A stretch of DNA of 64,000 bases from Mycobacterium sp. GTDB taxonomy: Bacteria; Actinomycetota; Actinomycetes; Mycobacteriales; Mycobacteriaceae. Each line of letters starts with the position of its first letter. The stretch's first letter is position 1. This document shows, in pieces, positions 36,363 to 48,242 of this stretch. A program made the translations under genes and the position numbers. Location: positions 248,001 through 312,000 of the forward strand of contig NZ_PKEK01000040.1 in the NCBI RefSeq assembly GCF_002863225.1. Reading direction: 5' to 3'. Under the pieces are notes generated by a model. That model was not told the DNA's origin and ran no database searches. It worked only from the letters and a program-made list of their open reading frames with translations.

Positions 36363-36884
36363 TTAGCCGTCGGTCACGGTTTCGACGAGGCCGGTGGACA
36401 CGTCGTAGACCATGCCGAGGCACCGCATGTCCTCGGGGAGGTCGTCGGCGGCGTGCAGGACGGCGACGTCGACTCGGACGGCGGCGTAGGGGTCGTTCAG
36501 CTTCTTGTTATCGAGGCCGGCTTCGACGACGTCAAAGAAGGCAGCCAGCCGCGCGCGTTCGCCTTGCATGCGCAAGATTCCACAGTCGGTGTGCTGGAGG
36601 ACGACGAACGTCCATCCCTGGTTGAAGTCACCACCGGCGGCCTGGGTCAGCTTGCGCAGCAGTGTCAGTTCGTCGAGCACCGATGCCGTAACGCGGCCGC
36701 CGATGTTGCGGATCACCGCTGCCTCGCCCAGGTCGAGCCCAAGGATCTTCGACGGATCGACTCGGGGGTCGACACAGCCAATGAGAAAGACCTTCAACGA
36801 GGGAATGATGGTGAGTCCCGACTCGAAGCGGTGCGTCGCGAACCCAGCGTTGCCCTGAATCAATTTCTGCACCGGATCGGTCAT
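36363..36884 (-). CDS. Beta-carbonic anhydrase
   Basis: A 173-residue beta-class carbonic anhydrase that would interconvert CO2 and bicarbonate. Zinc ligands are Cys37 in GCVDPR, His98 and Cys101 in HTDCG; Asp39 and Arg41 form the catalytic dyad. It is shorter than many mycobacterial Can proteins, like the compact type II group. It is divergent from a LysR gene whose downstream partner is a second carbonic anhydrase, suggesting that both are controlled by that LysR. Confidence 0.92.
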   Translation of the reverse strand: MTDPVQKLIQGNAGFATHRFESGLTIIPSLKVFLIGCVDPRVDPSKILGLDLGEAAVIRNIGGRVTASVLDELTLLRKLTQAAGGDFNQGWTFVVLQHTDCGILRMQGERARLAAFFDVVEAGLDNKKLNDPYAAVRVDVAVLHAADDLPEDMRCLGMVYDVSTGLVETVTDG

Positions 36885-37052
36885 CTCGGTCTCTCCTTCT
36901 TAGCTAGCTGCCGGGTCGCTAGGCCAAAGCGTTCGTGACTGCTCCTACAGTGCACCGAGCGTGCCGAGGAGAAAAAGCAGCAATCCCCTATCGGACTGAT
37001 CGTGTGCGTCAATGAATCGGCGGGTCACCGGATCTGCGCTTATGGTGCCTGC

Positions 37053-38012
37053 ATGGAGTTCCGGCAGCTCGAGGCGTTCGTGGTGTTGGCCACCGAACTG
37101 CACTTTGGTCGGGCCGCGGAGAAACTGCACATGTCTCAGCCCACGCTGAGTGAACTGATTCGTCGCTTGGAACGCGAGATCGGCACGCCGCTGCTGACCC
37201 GCACGACTCGCCGCGTCGCACTCACCGGCGCCGGAGTAGAGCTCATGGCGCGCGCCGAGGCCATCGTCAACGACGTGTCAGCGGCATCCGAGGCGGTGCG
37301 TCGCGTGGCGACGGGCGAAATCGGGACCGTCCGGTTGGGCGTGGTACCCAACGCCGAGCCCGTCCTGGCGCCCCACATCATCGACGCGATGCGCCGGCAC
37401 GCACCCGAGATCACCGTGGACATTCACCGAATGTGGCCACCAGACTTGCTGCACGCCGTCTCCGAAGGCACGGTGGATGCGGCCATCACCTGCGGTTACG
37501 TCGCAGACCCACCCAGCATCGCCGGAGAGGTATTCTGCGGCGAAGGTGTTCTGGTCGCGCTTCGCTCCACGCACCGTCTTGCCGACCGATCCGCGGTGAC
37601 ATGGCCCGAATTAACCAAGGAATGCCTCGGTCTGCCCAGTCGTTCCCTGTTCCCCGACTGGCATGCCGCCCAACAGCGCGTGCTCGAGAAGGCCCGCATC
37701 AATCCGCCGACGGCCGAACTCGAGACCATTGACGTCGGGGCGACCGGGTGGGCCCGACAAAGCGTCGTGCAGTGGGTCATGACCGGGGCAGATCTGCACG
37801 CCCCCGACGACGACGTGCGGGTGCTGCCGATGTCTCCCACCGAGGCATTCGTCTACAAACTGCAGTGGAACACCGCCCGGACCCAGACCGCGGCCCTTGC
37901 CCGCTTCGTTCAACTGGTCCTCACGGTCGACGTCCCCCCGGGCTGGCTCGTGCAGCCTGGCCATCTGCGTTTCGCCGCCGACCCGCCACCCACCAGAAGC
38001 GAGCAGCCGTGA
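37053..38012 (+). CDS. LysR family transcriptional regulator 1
   Basis: A 319-residue LysR protein: winged helix-turn-helix at residues 1-60 (FRQLEAFVVLATELHFGRAA, then SQPTLSELIRRLE) and a periplasmic-binding-type effector domain. It is a close paralogue of the LysR at 39776-40747. The ATG at 37053 matches the usual LysR N-terminus. It is divergent from one carbonic anhydrase and overlaps the next by four bases, so it probably regulates both. The effector is unknown; a CO2- or bicarbonate-linked signal is a guess. Confidence 0.92.
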   Translation: MEFRQLEAFVVLATELHFGRAAEKLHMSQPTLSELIRRLEREIGTPLLTRTTRRVALTGAGVELMARAEAIVNDVSAASEAVRRVATGEIGTVRLGVVPNAEPVLAPHIIDAMRRHAPEITVDIHRMWPPDLLHAVSEGTVDAAITCGYVADPPSIAGEVFCGEGVLVALRSTHRLADRSAVTWPELTKECLGLPSRSLFPDWHAAQQRVLEKARINPPTAELETIDVGATGWARQSVVQWVMTGADLHAPDDDVRVLPMSPTEAFVYKLQWNTARTQTAALARFVQLVLTVDVPPGWLVQPGHLRFAADPPPTRSEQP

Positions 38013-38545
38013 CCACGACATCGGAACTGGCCCAACGCAATGCCGTCTTCGCGGCGAGTGGCCACGACAGCGGACTGACCATCAACCCACGAGGCAACAT
38101 GATGATCGTCGGATGCGTGGATCCGAGGGTCGACCCCGCCCACGTACTGGGCCTGAGCAACGGCGAAGCGGCCATCATCCGCAACGTGGGGGGCCGCATC
38201 ACCCCCGCGACCCTGCGGACCATGACCATGCTGGGCAAGGTGGGGCAAGCCAACGCTGATACCCACGTCCCCGGCACCTGGAATCTCGTCATCATGCACC
38301 ACACCGATTGCGGCATGACCGATTTGGCCCCCTATCCGGAACTGCTTGCCGCCTACTTCGAGGTCGACGAGGACCAACTGCCCGGCAAGTGGATCACCGA
38401 TCCGCACAGCTCGATCCGCGTCGACGTCGCAGTCATTCTCGCCGCCCTCACCGGTAGCGACTTTCTGGTGTCCGGATTGGTGTACGACGTGGCGACCGGC
38501 CGCGTCGAGGTCGTCGAGCCGCCTACTCCGCTGCGCTCGACCTGA
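38009..38545 (+). CDS. Second beta-carbonic anhydrase
   Basis: A 178-residue paralogue of the carbonic anhydrase at 36363, with zinc ligands Cys36, His98 and Cys101 and dyad Asp38/Arg40 intact. The GTG start at 38009 overlaps the LysR stop by four bases, so it is translationally coupled to the regulator. About 220 bases without a gene separate it from the NmrA-type gene downstream. Having two full carbonic anhydrases around one LysR on a mobile element is unusual. Confidence 0.9.
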   Translation: MTTTSELAQRNAVFAASGHDSGLTINPRGNMMIVGCVDPRVDPAHVLGLSNGEAAIIRNVGGRITPATLRTMTMLGKVGQANADTHVPGTWNLVIMHHTDCGMTDLAPYPELLAAYFEVDEDQLPGKWITDPHSSIRVDVAVILAALTGSDFLVSGLVYDVATGRVEVVEPPTPLRST

Positions 38546-38765
38546 TTGCCGACACCGTCTCCAGCCCAGCGTCCTCGGCGCCAGTGCTCTCAGTACAGCG
38601 ATCAGGGGCGACGGTGCCCCGGCCTTGTGCGCATTGATAGGCACGGCCAATCACTGCCCTCAGCGATTCGGTCTTTATGCCAGCATCCGTCGGCGGCATC
38701 GTGGACCTCGTCCACCGCACGGCTCCCGCGGAGCATGCGATACGCCAAGTCGTACCGGAGCCAAC

Positions 38766-39659
38766 ATGACCCGACCCTCCACGCCGAAGACCGTCCTCGT
38801 TTGCGGTGCCACCGGTGACACCGGCCGGGCGGCCGTAGCGGAATCCGCCGCCCTCGGACTGAAGGTGCGCGCGCTGGTGCACCGCGCCGACGACCGCTCA
38901 GCTGCTCTGTGCGACCTCGGCGCCGAGATCGTCACGGGCGACCTCCTCGACATCAACAGTGTGCGCCCGGCAATGGATGGTGTCGCCGCGGCCTACCTGG
39001 TCTGGCCCGTCGCGCCGGGTCTCATCCACGCCACGGTGAACTTCGCGCAGGCGGCGCGCGAAGCGCACCTCGACACCGTGATCAATCAGTCGCAGCGTTC
39101 CGCCGACCGGTGGTCGACCAGCGACTCGTGCCGCGACACCTTCATCGCGGAGCAGGTCCTCGACTGGTCTGGCCTCGATGTCGTCCACCTGCGCCCGACG
39201 TATTTCCTGGAATGGCTCCTCTACCCCTGGCAGCTGCCCTACCTGCGGCAAGGAGTGCTGCGCATCCCGGCCGGCAGGGGGCGGCATTCCCCGATCGCCG
39301 CGGCCGATCAAGGACGCGTCATCGCCGCACTCCTGCAAGAGGCTCACGCGCACATCGGCACCACCATCCCGATCTCAGGGCCCGTGGAGATGGACCACGA
39401 GCAGATGGCGGCCGAGCTATCCGAAGCGTTGGGCCGCTCGATCGTCTATCAGGATCTGCCCGTCGCGGAGTACGTGACGTCGCTGCGGGAGATGAACGTT
39501 TCGCCGTACATTGTGCAGCACCTCAGTGGCGCCATGGTGGATTATCAGAATGGGCACATGGCAGGCGCCGATGACAACGTCGAGAAGATCACCGGCCAGC
39601 CACCGATGACCGTCGGGGACTTCGCGCGAGCGCACCTCGACACCCTCAATGGCGCGTGA
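38766..39659 (+). CDS. NmrA-like NAD(P)-binding reductase 1
   Basis: A 297-residue atypical short-chain dehydrogenase of the NmrA/triphenylmethane-reductase type, with the nucleotide motif VLVCGATGDTGRAAV (residues 10-24) and no YxxxK active site visible. Such proteins act as NAD(P)H sensors or quinone-type reductases. ATG 38766 is chosen because the motif then falls at the normal position. It is a paralogue of the gene at 41831. The 220-base gap upstream may hold its own promoter. Confidence 0.87.
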   Translation: MTRPSTPKTVLVCGATGDTGRAAVAESAALGLKVRALVHRADDRSAALCDLGAEIVTGDLLDINSVRPAMDGVAAAYLVWPVAPGLIHATVNFAQAAREAHLDTVINQSQRSADRWSTSDSCRDTFIAEQVLDWSGLDVVHLRPTYFLEWLLYPWQLPYLRQGVLRIPAGRGRHSPIAAADQGRVIAALLQEAHAHIGTTIPISGPVEMDHEQMAAELSEALGRSIVYQDLPVAEYVTSLREMNVSPYIVQHLSGAMVDYQNGHMAGADDNVEKITGQPPMTVGDFARAHLDTLNGA

Positions 39660-39775
39660 GGGCGCGGCAGAGAAACCATGCTCGGCCCGCTCGTCCCACG
39701 CGCCGGCGGATCGCGAAGGAGTTTGTCTCCGAAGCGCTTCGACACGGAATTCGCGACGGTCGCACTGCGCGCGGG

Positions 39776-40747
39776 CTAACGAAGTGTTGAGGTAAGCCCG
39801 TGAGGCTGAAGCCGTGAATCCTGGTGACGCAGGTGCGCCGACAGCGTGCACCAGCCCGCCGGCACGGCCGTGGTGAGCGCCAGGTGCACGAAGCGGGCCA
39901 CTGCGGCAGTCTGCGCGCGGTCGGGGTTCCACTGCAGCTTGTGCGGCATCAACGCCGCCGGATCCAACGGCAGGACAGCCGAATCCGGCGCCGCCGCCGC
40001 GAGCACCGCGGTGGTGATGAACCAATCCACCTCCGGCATCGCCTTCCATCCCAACAAGGCCAAGTCGGCGACCGCGAGCTCGGTCACCTGAGGGGCGACA
40101 CCGGCATCTTCGAGGGCCTGCTGCTGCGCTTGCTGCCAGGCCGGAAACAAAGCTGCGCACGGCATCCCAAGGCGTTCGTCACGCAAATCGGCGAATGCCA
40201 CACGATCCCTGCCCGCAAGCCGATGATTCCCACGAACCACAACGAACAACGGTTCGGCACAAAACGACTCGCCAACGATGCCAGGGGGGTCGACGATGCG
40301 ACCGCACCCAATGGCGACGTCCACCGCACCGTCCGACATGGCCGCGGCTAAATCACGCGACCACATCCGCCGGGTAACGAGATTCACCTCGGGTGCGCTC
40401 GAGGCCAACGCATCAGCCAGGTGTGGGGCCAGCACCGGCGCCACCGGTGGTGTGATACCTAGTTGCACCGTTCCGGCGTCCCCGCGGGCAACCCGTCGCA
40501 CCGCTGCTTTGGCCTCCGCCACGTCACCGAGAATTACCCTCGCCCGCTCGATCAACTCAATACCCGCCCCGGTGAGGGCGACCCGCCGCGTTGTCCGGCT
40601 GAGCAGGGGCGTACCCACCTCGCGTTCGAGTCGGCGCACCATCTCGCTAAGCGTCGGTTGCGAGACGTGAAGCGATTCCGCTGCACGCCCGAAATGAAGC
40701 TCGGTCGCGACGGCGACGAACGCTTCGAGCTGCCGCACCTCCACCAC
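39776..40747 (-). CDS. LysR family transcriptional regulator 2
   Basis: A 323-residue LysR protein, strongly similar along its length to LysR 1 (VRQLEAFVAVATELHFGRAA at the N-terminus, PHKLQWNPDRAQTAAVARFV near the C-terminus). It begins with two adjacent GTG codons (40747, 40744). It is divergent from an alpha/beta hydrolase-NmrA operon, which it probably controls. The dyad GGCTA-N5-TAGCC at 40753-40767 just upstream may be its autoregulatory site. Confidence 0.92.
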   Translation of the reverse strand: MVEVRQLEAFVAVATELHFGRAAESLHVSQPTLSEMVRRLEREVGTPLLSRTTRRVALTGAGIELIERARVILGDVAEAKAAVRRVARGDAGTVQLGITPPVAPVLAPHLADALASSAPEVNLVTRRMWSRDLAAAMSDGAVDVAIGCGRIVDPPGIVGESFCAEPLFVVVRGNHRLAGRDRVAFADLRDERLGMPCAALFPAWQQAQQQALEDAGVAPQVTELAVADLALLGWKAMPEVDWFITTAVLAAAAPDSAVLPLDPAALMPHKLQWNPDRAQTAAVARFVHLALTTAVPAGWCTLSAHLRHQDSRLQPHGLTSTLR

Positions 40748-40937
40748 CTGAAGGCTAGGCGATAGCCGACGGCTGCGGCAGGTGTCATTGATCGCTAGGC
40801 CTGATCAGTACGCGAAAGGATCACCCCTTTTTCGGACCTCTCCTTTGGCGCATCGTCTAATCAAGCCGAGCCGGTGTACTCACGCGGCGTCCAAACCAAC
40901 CTGGGCGCAGCCATATTGAACTCGAAGGAGCAGTCCC

Positions 40938-41744
40938 ATGACCACAGCCACCAAGACCCACCCCGTCATCTTCATCCACGGTCTGTGGATCCACTCGAGC
41001 GCATGGCAGCCCTGGATCGAACTCTTCGAAGCTCACGGGTACAGCGCATCGGCGCCCGGCTGGCCCGGTGACGGCCCCACCGTGGCCGCCACCCGCGAGA
41101 ACCCCGACGCGCTCAACGACATGGGCATTCCGCAGATGGTCGATCACTACACCCAACTCATCGGCACCCCCGTGGTGAAACCCGTCGTTGTCGGGCACTC
41201 CTTCGGCGGCCTCATCGCCCAGGAACTGTTGGCCAACGGCACCGTCGCCGCCGCCGTGGCTATCGACCCCGCCGCCATCAAGGGCGTCAAGGCATTGCCG
41301 CTCGCGCAACTCAAGTCCGCGTTTCCCGTGCTCGGCAATCCGGCGAATCTCCATCGCACCGTGTCGCTGACGGCCAAGCAATTCCACTACGCCTTCGGCG
41401 ACACGCTGACTGAGGAGGAATCCGACGCTCTGCACGACGCGTGGACCATCCCCGGCGCCGGCCTGCCACTGTTTCAGGACGCCGCGGCGAACTTCTTTCC
41501 GCATTCACCGGCCAAGGTCGACACCCACCTGGCCGACCGTGGGCCGCTGCTGCTGACCTCAGGCACCGAGGACCACACCGTGCCACTCAAGGTGACCAAG
41601 GAGGTGTTCAAGATGTATTCAAAGGGGCCTGCCGACACCGAGTTTCACGTGTTCGAAGGCAAGGGCCACTCCCTGACGATCGACGCTGGCTGGAAGGATG
41701 TCGCCGACGTCACGTTGAACTGGCTTGCTTCCAAGGGCTTCTGA
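40938..41744 (+). CDS. Alpha/beta hydrolase
   Basis: A 268-residue alpha/beta hydrolase with nucleophile Ser88 in GHSFGG, an acid probably in GTEDHTVP and base histidine in GKGHSLT. The oxyanion region FIHGLWIHSS is typical of esterases and non-heme haloperoxidase-like enzymes. The ATG at 40938 follows GAAGGAG. It heads a two-gene unit with the NmrA-type reductase 86 bases downstream, divergent from LysR 2. Substrate unknown. Confidence 0.9.
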   Translation: MTTATKTHPVIFIHGLWIHSSAWQPWIELFEAHGYSASAPGWPGDGPTVAATRENPDALNDMGIPQMVDHYTQLIGTPVVKPVVVGHSFGGLIAQELLANGTVAAAVAIDPAAIKGVKALPLAQLKSAFPVLGNPANLHRTVSLTAKQFHYAFGDTLTEEESDALHDAWTIPGAGLPLFQDAAANFFPHSPAKVDTHLADRGPLLLTSGTEDHTVPLKVTKEVFKMYSKGPADTEFHVFEGKGHSLTIDAGWKDVADVTLNWLASKGF

Positions 41745-41830
41745 CGTTTCTGCCCGCCGCTCACGCCCAGAGGAGCGAGCCCGCGTACAGCGGCCAACAC
41801 CAAAAGTTCACGGCGAGAGGAAGAAAGGCG

Positions 41831-42754
41831 ATGCCAACAACAATTCTGGTCACCACCGCCAACGGCGACACCGGCCGACCCATGATCGATTACCTGACCG
41901 CCGAAGGATTTAACGTGCGAGCCATGGTCCGCACCGACGACGCCCGCGCACAAACACTGCGCGACAAAGGAGTCGACGTCGTGCTCGGTGATCTCTTGAA
42001 CTTTCGCGACGTCCGCGGCGCCCTTGACGGCGTGCAGCGGGCCTACTTCAACTACCCCGTGGGCGAAGGACTCGTCGAGGCGGCCGTCATGTTCGCCCAA
42101 GCCGCCAAGGAGCAGGACCTCGAACTTATCGTCAACATGTCACACATCCAGTCAAGACCCTACGCACGCAGCAAGGCCACGCAGAACCACTGGCTCTCCG
42201 AGCAAGTCTTCGGCTGGTCCGGTGTGCCGACCACGCACCTGAGGATCACGTTCTTCATGCAGTGGCTGCTCTACGTATCCGACCTCATCCGCTACGGCCG
42301 CTACGCCATGCCCTACAACGCCGACAGCCGGTTCGCCCCCATCGCCGCCAGTGACATCGCCCTAACCGCAGCCAAGATCTTCGCTGACCCCCAGGAGCAC
42401 GGTCGTCACACCTACACGTTGACCGGCCCAACGGAGTACAGCCACCAAGAGCTCGCCGCTGAGGTCAATCGCGTTCTCGGCACCGACTTGCCCTACGAGC
42501 ACGTCACCGTCACCACGTTCCTCGAACTCATCGGCCAACCCGACGACAAAGCGAAACTCAAACACTTTGAGGCCGTCACCATCGACCAACAAGAGGGTCG
42601 GCTTGCCGGCGTCGACGACGCCGCGCGAAAGATCATCGGTCAACCGCTCATTACCGTCGAAGAATTCATCAACGACAACCGAGCCCTATTCACACTCGAC
42701 TACGCGACGAACTCCGCCACCTCAGCTGGCCACGCCGAAACCCCGACCGCGTAG
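41831..42754 (+). CDS. NmrA-like NAD(P)-binding reductase 2
   Basis: A 307-residue paralogue of the NmrA-type protein at 38766. The nucleotide loop reads VTTANGDTGRP, with threonine in place of the first glycine of the canonical GxxGxxG, which could weaken NAD(P) binding. The remainder, including FFMQWLLYVSDLIRYG and RFAPIAASDIA, follows the family. The start at 41831 has GAGGAAGAAAGG upstream. It ends just before a strong hairpin that likely stops transcription. Confidence 0.86.
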   Translation: MPTTILVTTANGDTGRPMIDYLTAEGFNVRAMVRTDDARAQTLRDKGVDVVLGDLLNFRDVRGALDGVQRAYFNYPVGEGLVEAAVMFAQAAKEQDLELIVNMSHIQSRPYARSKATQNHWLSEQVFGWSGVPTTHLRITFFMQWLLYVSDLIRYGRYAMPYNADSRFAPIAASDIALTAAKIFADPQEHGRHTYTLTGPTEYSHQELAAEVNRVLGTDLPYEHVTVTTFLELIGQPDDKAKLKHFEAVTIDQQEGRLAGVDDAARKIIGQPLITVEEFINDNRALFTLDYATNSATSAGHAETPTA

Positions 42755-42768
42755 GGTGGCCACACCCG

Positions 42769-42787
42769 CGCGCCAGCAGCTGGCGCG
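42769..42787 (+). terminator. Hairpin after the hydrolase-NmrA operon
   Basis: CGCGCCAG (42769-42776) and CTGGCGCG (42780-42787) pair perfectly around a 3-base loop, 15 bases after the NmrA 2 stop. There is no T-run, common for actinobacterial terminators. Confidence 0.6.
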
Positions 42788-43177
42788 TTGAAAGTCCTTG
42801 GGCTCTCCACTCCAGCGAACCGCTTCGAAACCGTCCGGCAACGACGACGAACACGCACCACCGGAGCGCTGGCTATCGTCGCTCCAATCGACATATCGAA
42901 TTCGTCCTGGCAAGCCGTCCTCGTGGACCGAGCTTACGATCTACGGATTACCGATCCTCTGATCCTGACGATTCCTGCTATTGCCAGTTTCGCAGTGTGC
43001 AACAAACAGATTCACGATCGTCGACCACCGATGCTATCCGGGCAATTCCGGTCGCTTCCGGGTCATTGCCGGTCAATAAACGGTGACCGCTGCGGTGCAA
43101 TTGCTGTTCGTCCTGTGCGGGGTTCGTTCGTGTGCGTGTTACTTCATTTGAGTCAGGCTCGCTTGGCTGTGGTGGCC
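42788..43177. other. Intergenic, no gene seen
   Basis: About 390 bases between the terminator hairpin and the 3' end of the VIT-type transporter gene. Open frames here are short or have arbitrary composition on both strands. I see no clear signal. Confidence 0.5.
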
Positions 43178-43900
43178 TTAACCGAGTGCGGCGCCGAAGA
43201 GGTGGCCGATGGTGTAGGTCAGGGCCATGCCGGCGGCGCCGCCGAGGACGACGCGCAGTACCGCGCGCGTGGTGCTGGCCCGGCCGATTTGTGCGCTGAG
43301 CGCGCCGGTGATGCCGAGGGCGGTAAGGACGGCGATGAATGTCACCGGGAGGCGCCAGGACGGCGCCGGGAGCAGGATCGCGGCGAACGGCAACATCGCT
43401 CCTACCGTGAAGGAGGCAGCGGATGCGGTCGCGGCTTGCCATGGGTTGGTGAGCTCGTCGGGGTCGATGCCGAGTTCGGCGTGGGCGTGTGCGGTGAGCG
43501 CGTCGTGGGCGGTCAGTTCGCGGGCGACTTGGGCGGCGGTCGTGCGTGAGAGGCCTCGCCGTTGATAGATCGCGGTGAGTTCGGCCAGTTCGGCGTCGGG
43601 CATCTGCCGGAGTTCGCGTTGTTCGGTTGTCAGCTGGGCGGTTTCGCTGTCACGTTGGCTGGAGACTGACACGAATTCGCCGAGGGCCATCGACACCGCG
43701 CCAGCAACTAAAGCCGCTAGTCCCGCGGTGAAGATCGGGCCGCGCAGCGTTGAGGCACCGGCGACCCCGACGACGACACCGGCGACGGAGACGATGCCGT
43801 CGTTGGCGCCGAGGACCGCGGCGCGCAGCCAGTTCAGTCGTCGTGTCAGACGATCATTGTGGGGTTCGGCGCTGTGGGTGAACGCGTGATCGTCGGTCAT
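43178..43900 (-). CDS. VIT1/CCC1-family iron/manganese transporter
   Basis: A 240-residue membrane protein with about five transmembrane helices and the VIT signature WLRAAVLGANDGIVSVAGVVVGVAGA in helix 1. The GEFVSVSSQRD segment and the following cytosolic loop (about residues 75-145) carry the Glu-rich metal-binding region of the family. VIT/CCC1 proteins move Fe2+ or Mn2+ out of the cytosol in exchange for protons. It appears to be a single-gene unit and adds a metal-handling function to the element. Confidence 0.9.
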   Translation of the reverse strand: MTDDHAFTHSAEPHNDRLTRRLNWLRAAVLGANDGIVSVAGVVVGVAGASTLRGPIFTAGLAALVAGAVSMALGEFVSVSSQRDSETAQLTTEQRELRQMPDAELAELTAIYQRRGLSRTTAAQVARELTAHDALTAHAHAELGIDPDELTNPWQAATASAASFTVGAMLPFAAILLPAPSWRLPVTFIAVLTALGITGALSAQIGRASTTRAVLRVVLGGAAGMALTYTIGHLFGAALG

Positions 43901-44299
43901 GTCGGATAGTCAACTGCACGCGCGTCGGCAGCGCCAGCAAGGACAGCCTTGTCAAATGAGCGCCGCAACATGGGATTAACGCGCGTTGGGTCGGCTGCCG
44001 TCCTTCGGTCAACGGGCTGTTCGGGGTCCATGCGCAAGTGACACCGGGCCCTCTGCGTTTCTCTGCGGGCGGGCCGCATCGGATCGTGCCTGTGCTCGAC
44101 GCGTTCGGGCTGTGCCCGTGTGAACGCGCTGCGCGACGTATTACGTACTGCCCGGTGCTACACGAATCTTTGGAATGCGTTCCGGCAGCTACGAGATCTG
44201 CCGGTCGCGAGTCGCACTCCACCGCCGGCAGGCTCGTCGCTGTCCGCGACCGGATGTGTGGCTAATCAGTCCCGTGGAGACGGCCGTTGATCTCATGCC
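43901..44299. other. Intergenic, no supported gene
   Basis: About 400 bases between the divergent VIT gene start and the 3' end of the CsoR-type gene. It must contain the VIT promoter. A 75-residue frame on the plus strand at 44038-44265 has no ribosome site and arbitrary composition, so I do not call it. Confidence 0.5.
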
Positions 44300-47516
<3,217 letters not shown>

Positions 47517-47520
<4 letters not shown>

Positions 47521-47963
47521 GCGGCCTTCACCAAACAAAACGTCTGCGCGTGCTCTCCGGCCGCGGTCTGCTCGTCGTGGATGACCCCGTTGACCGCGAT
47601 CCGGCACTGCAACTGGTCGGCGTCGGATTGGGCGACCACACTGGCGATCACCACCGGTTGGGTCGTCGAAATCGTCACGTGCCATGGCAACGCACCGAAG
47701 ACGGCCTGGCGGGTCTGCGCTGTCTCGTCGAGGTAACTAACGCTGCCGCTCGCCTGCGGCGGCCCGTCCACGTCGTAGGTCACCGTTTTGACGACGAACG
47801 GCGTCAGCGGCGCCGCGGCGCTGCCGGTCGCGGAAAAGATGCCCTCCGACCCGAACACACCGCGAAGCCGCATCACCGCCACCCCACCGAGCACGACCGC
47901 CACCACCACAACCACCGGAACCCACAGACCTGCGGCACGTTTTGCCATCGATGTCTGACGCAT
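47517..47963 (-). CDS. MmpS family membrane protein on the mobile element
   Basis: A 148-residue MmpS: short N-terminus, one transmembrane helix (about residues 12-30), then a periplasmic domain with VVKTVTYDVDG and ALPWHVTISTT and a cysteine pair (QCRIAVNG, TFCLVKAA). ATG 47963 is preceded by GAGGAAA at good spacing. It is the first gene of the mmpS-mmpL-repressor run and would assist the adjacent MmpL. Its promoter region holds operator O2. Confidence 0.9.
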
Positions 47964-48022
47964 CACCGTTTCCTCATTTCTGCTTGCACCGCAACTCAAC
48001 TCGCCGCGACACACTAAGCGAC

Positions 48023-48040
48023 AATACCCCCAGGGGTATT
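48023..48040. promoter_or_regulatory. CsoR-type operator O2, between divergent operons
   Basis: AATACCCC (48023-48030) and GGGGTATT (48033-48040) form a perfect inverted repeat around CA. On the minus strand a TATTGT hexamer overlaps its edge and could be the -10 element of the mmpS promoter, so repressor binding would block transcription. The core 16 bases match O1 in layout. Confidence 0.75.
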
Positions 48041-48103
48041 ATTCCGAACGTGCCATCCCTCCGTTTGTGAAGAACTAGACATTGCACTGCCCCGTTCTGC
48101 ATT

Positions 48104-48119
48104 ATACGGTAGGGGGTAT
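48104..48119. promoter_or_regulatory. CsoR-type operator O3, half-degenerate, before the thioredoxin-fold gene
   Basis: ATACGGTAGGGGGTAT has an intact right half (GGGGGTAT) and outer ATAC..GTAT symmetry, but the left half reads ATACGGT instead of ATACCCC. It lies 124 bases upstream of the gene at 48243, in a patch of lower GC content that looks like a promoter. It may be a weaker site for the rightward operon. Confidence 0.5.
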
Positions 48120-48242
48120 GGTATTTAGAGTGCAACATCGCGCTCCGGCGACCACCGGTTATATGCCCGGCAGGCGCTCGCCTGCCGGGCTGCCAGGACC
48201 GACGGCGGCCGCTTTCCGCGATGTCAACGATGAGGAGTGCTA

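Noticed and set aside
44038..44265. 75-codon frame between the VIT and CsoR-type genes
   Set aside because: No ribosome site and arbitrary Arg/Pro/Cys-rich composition.
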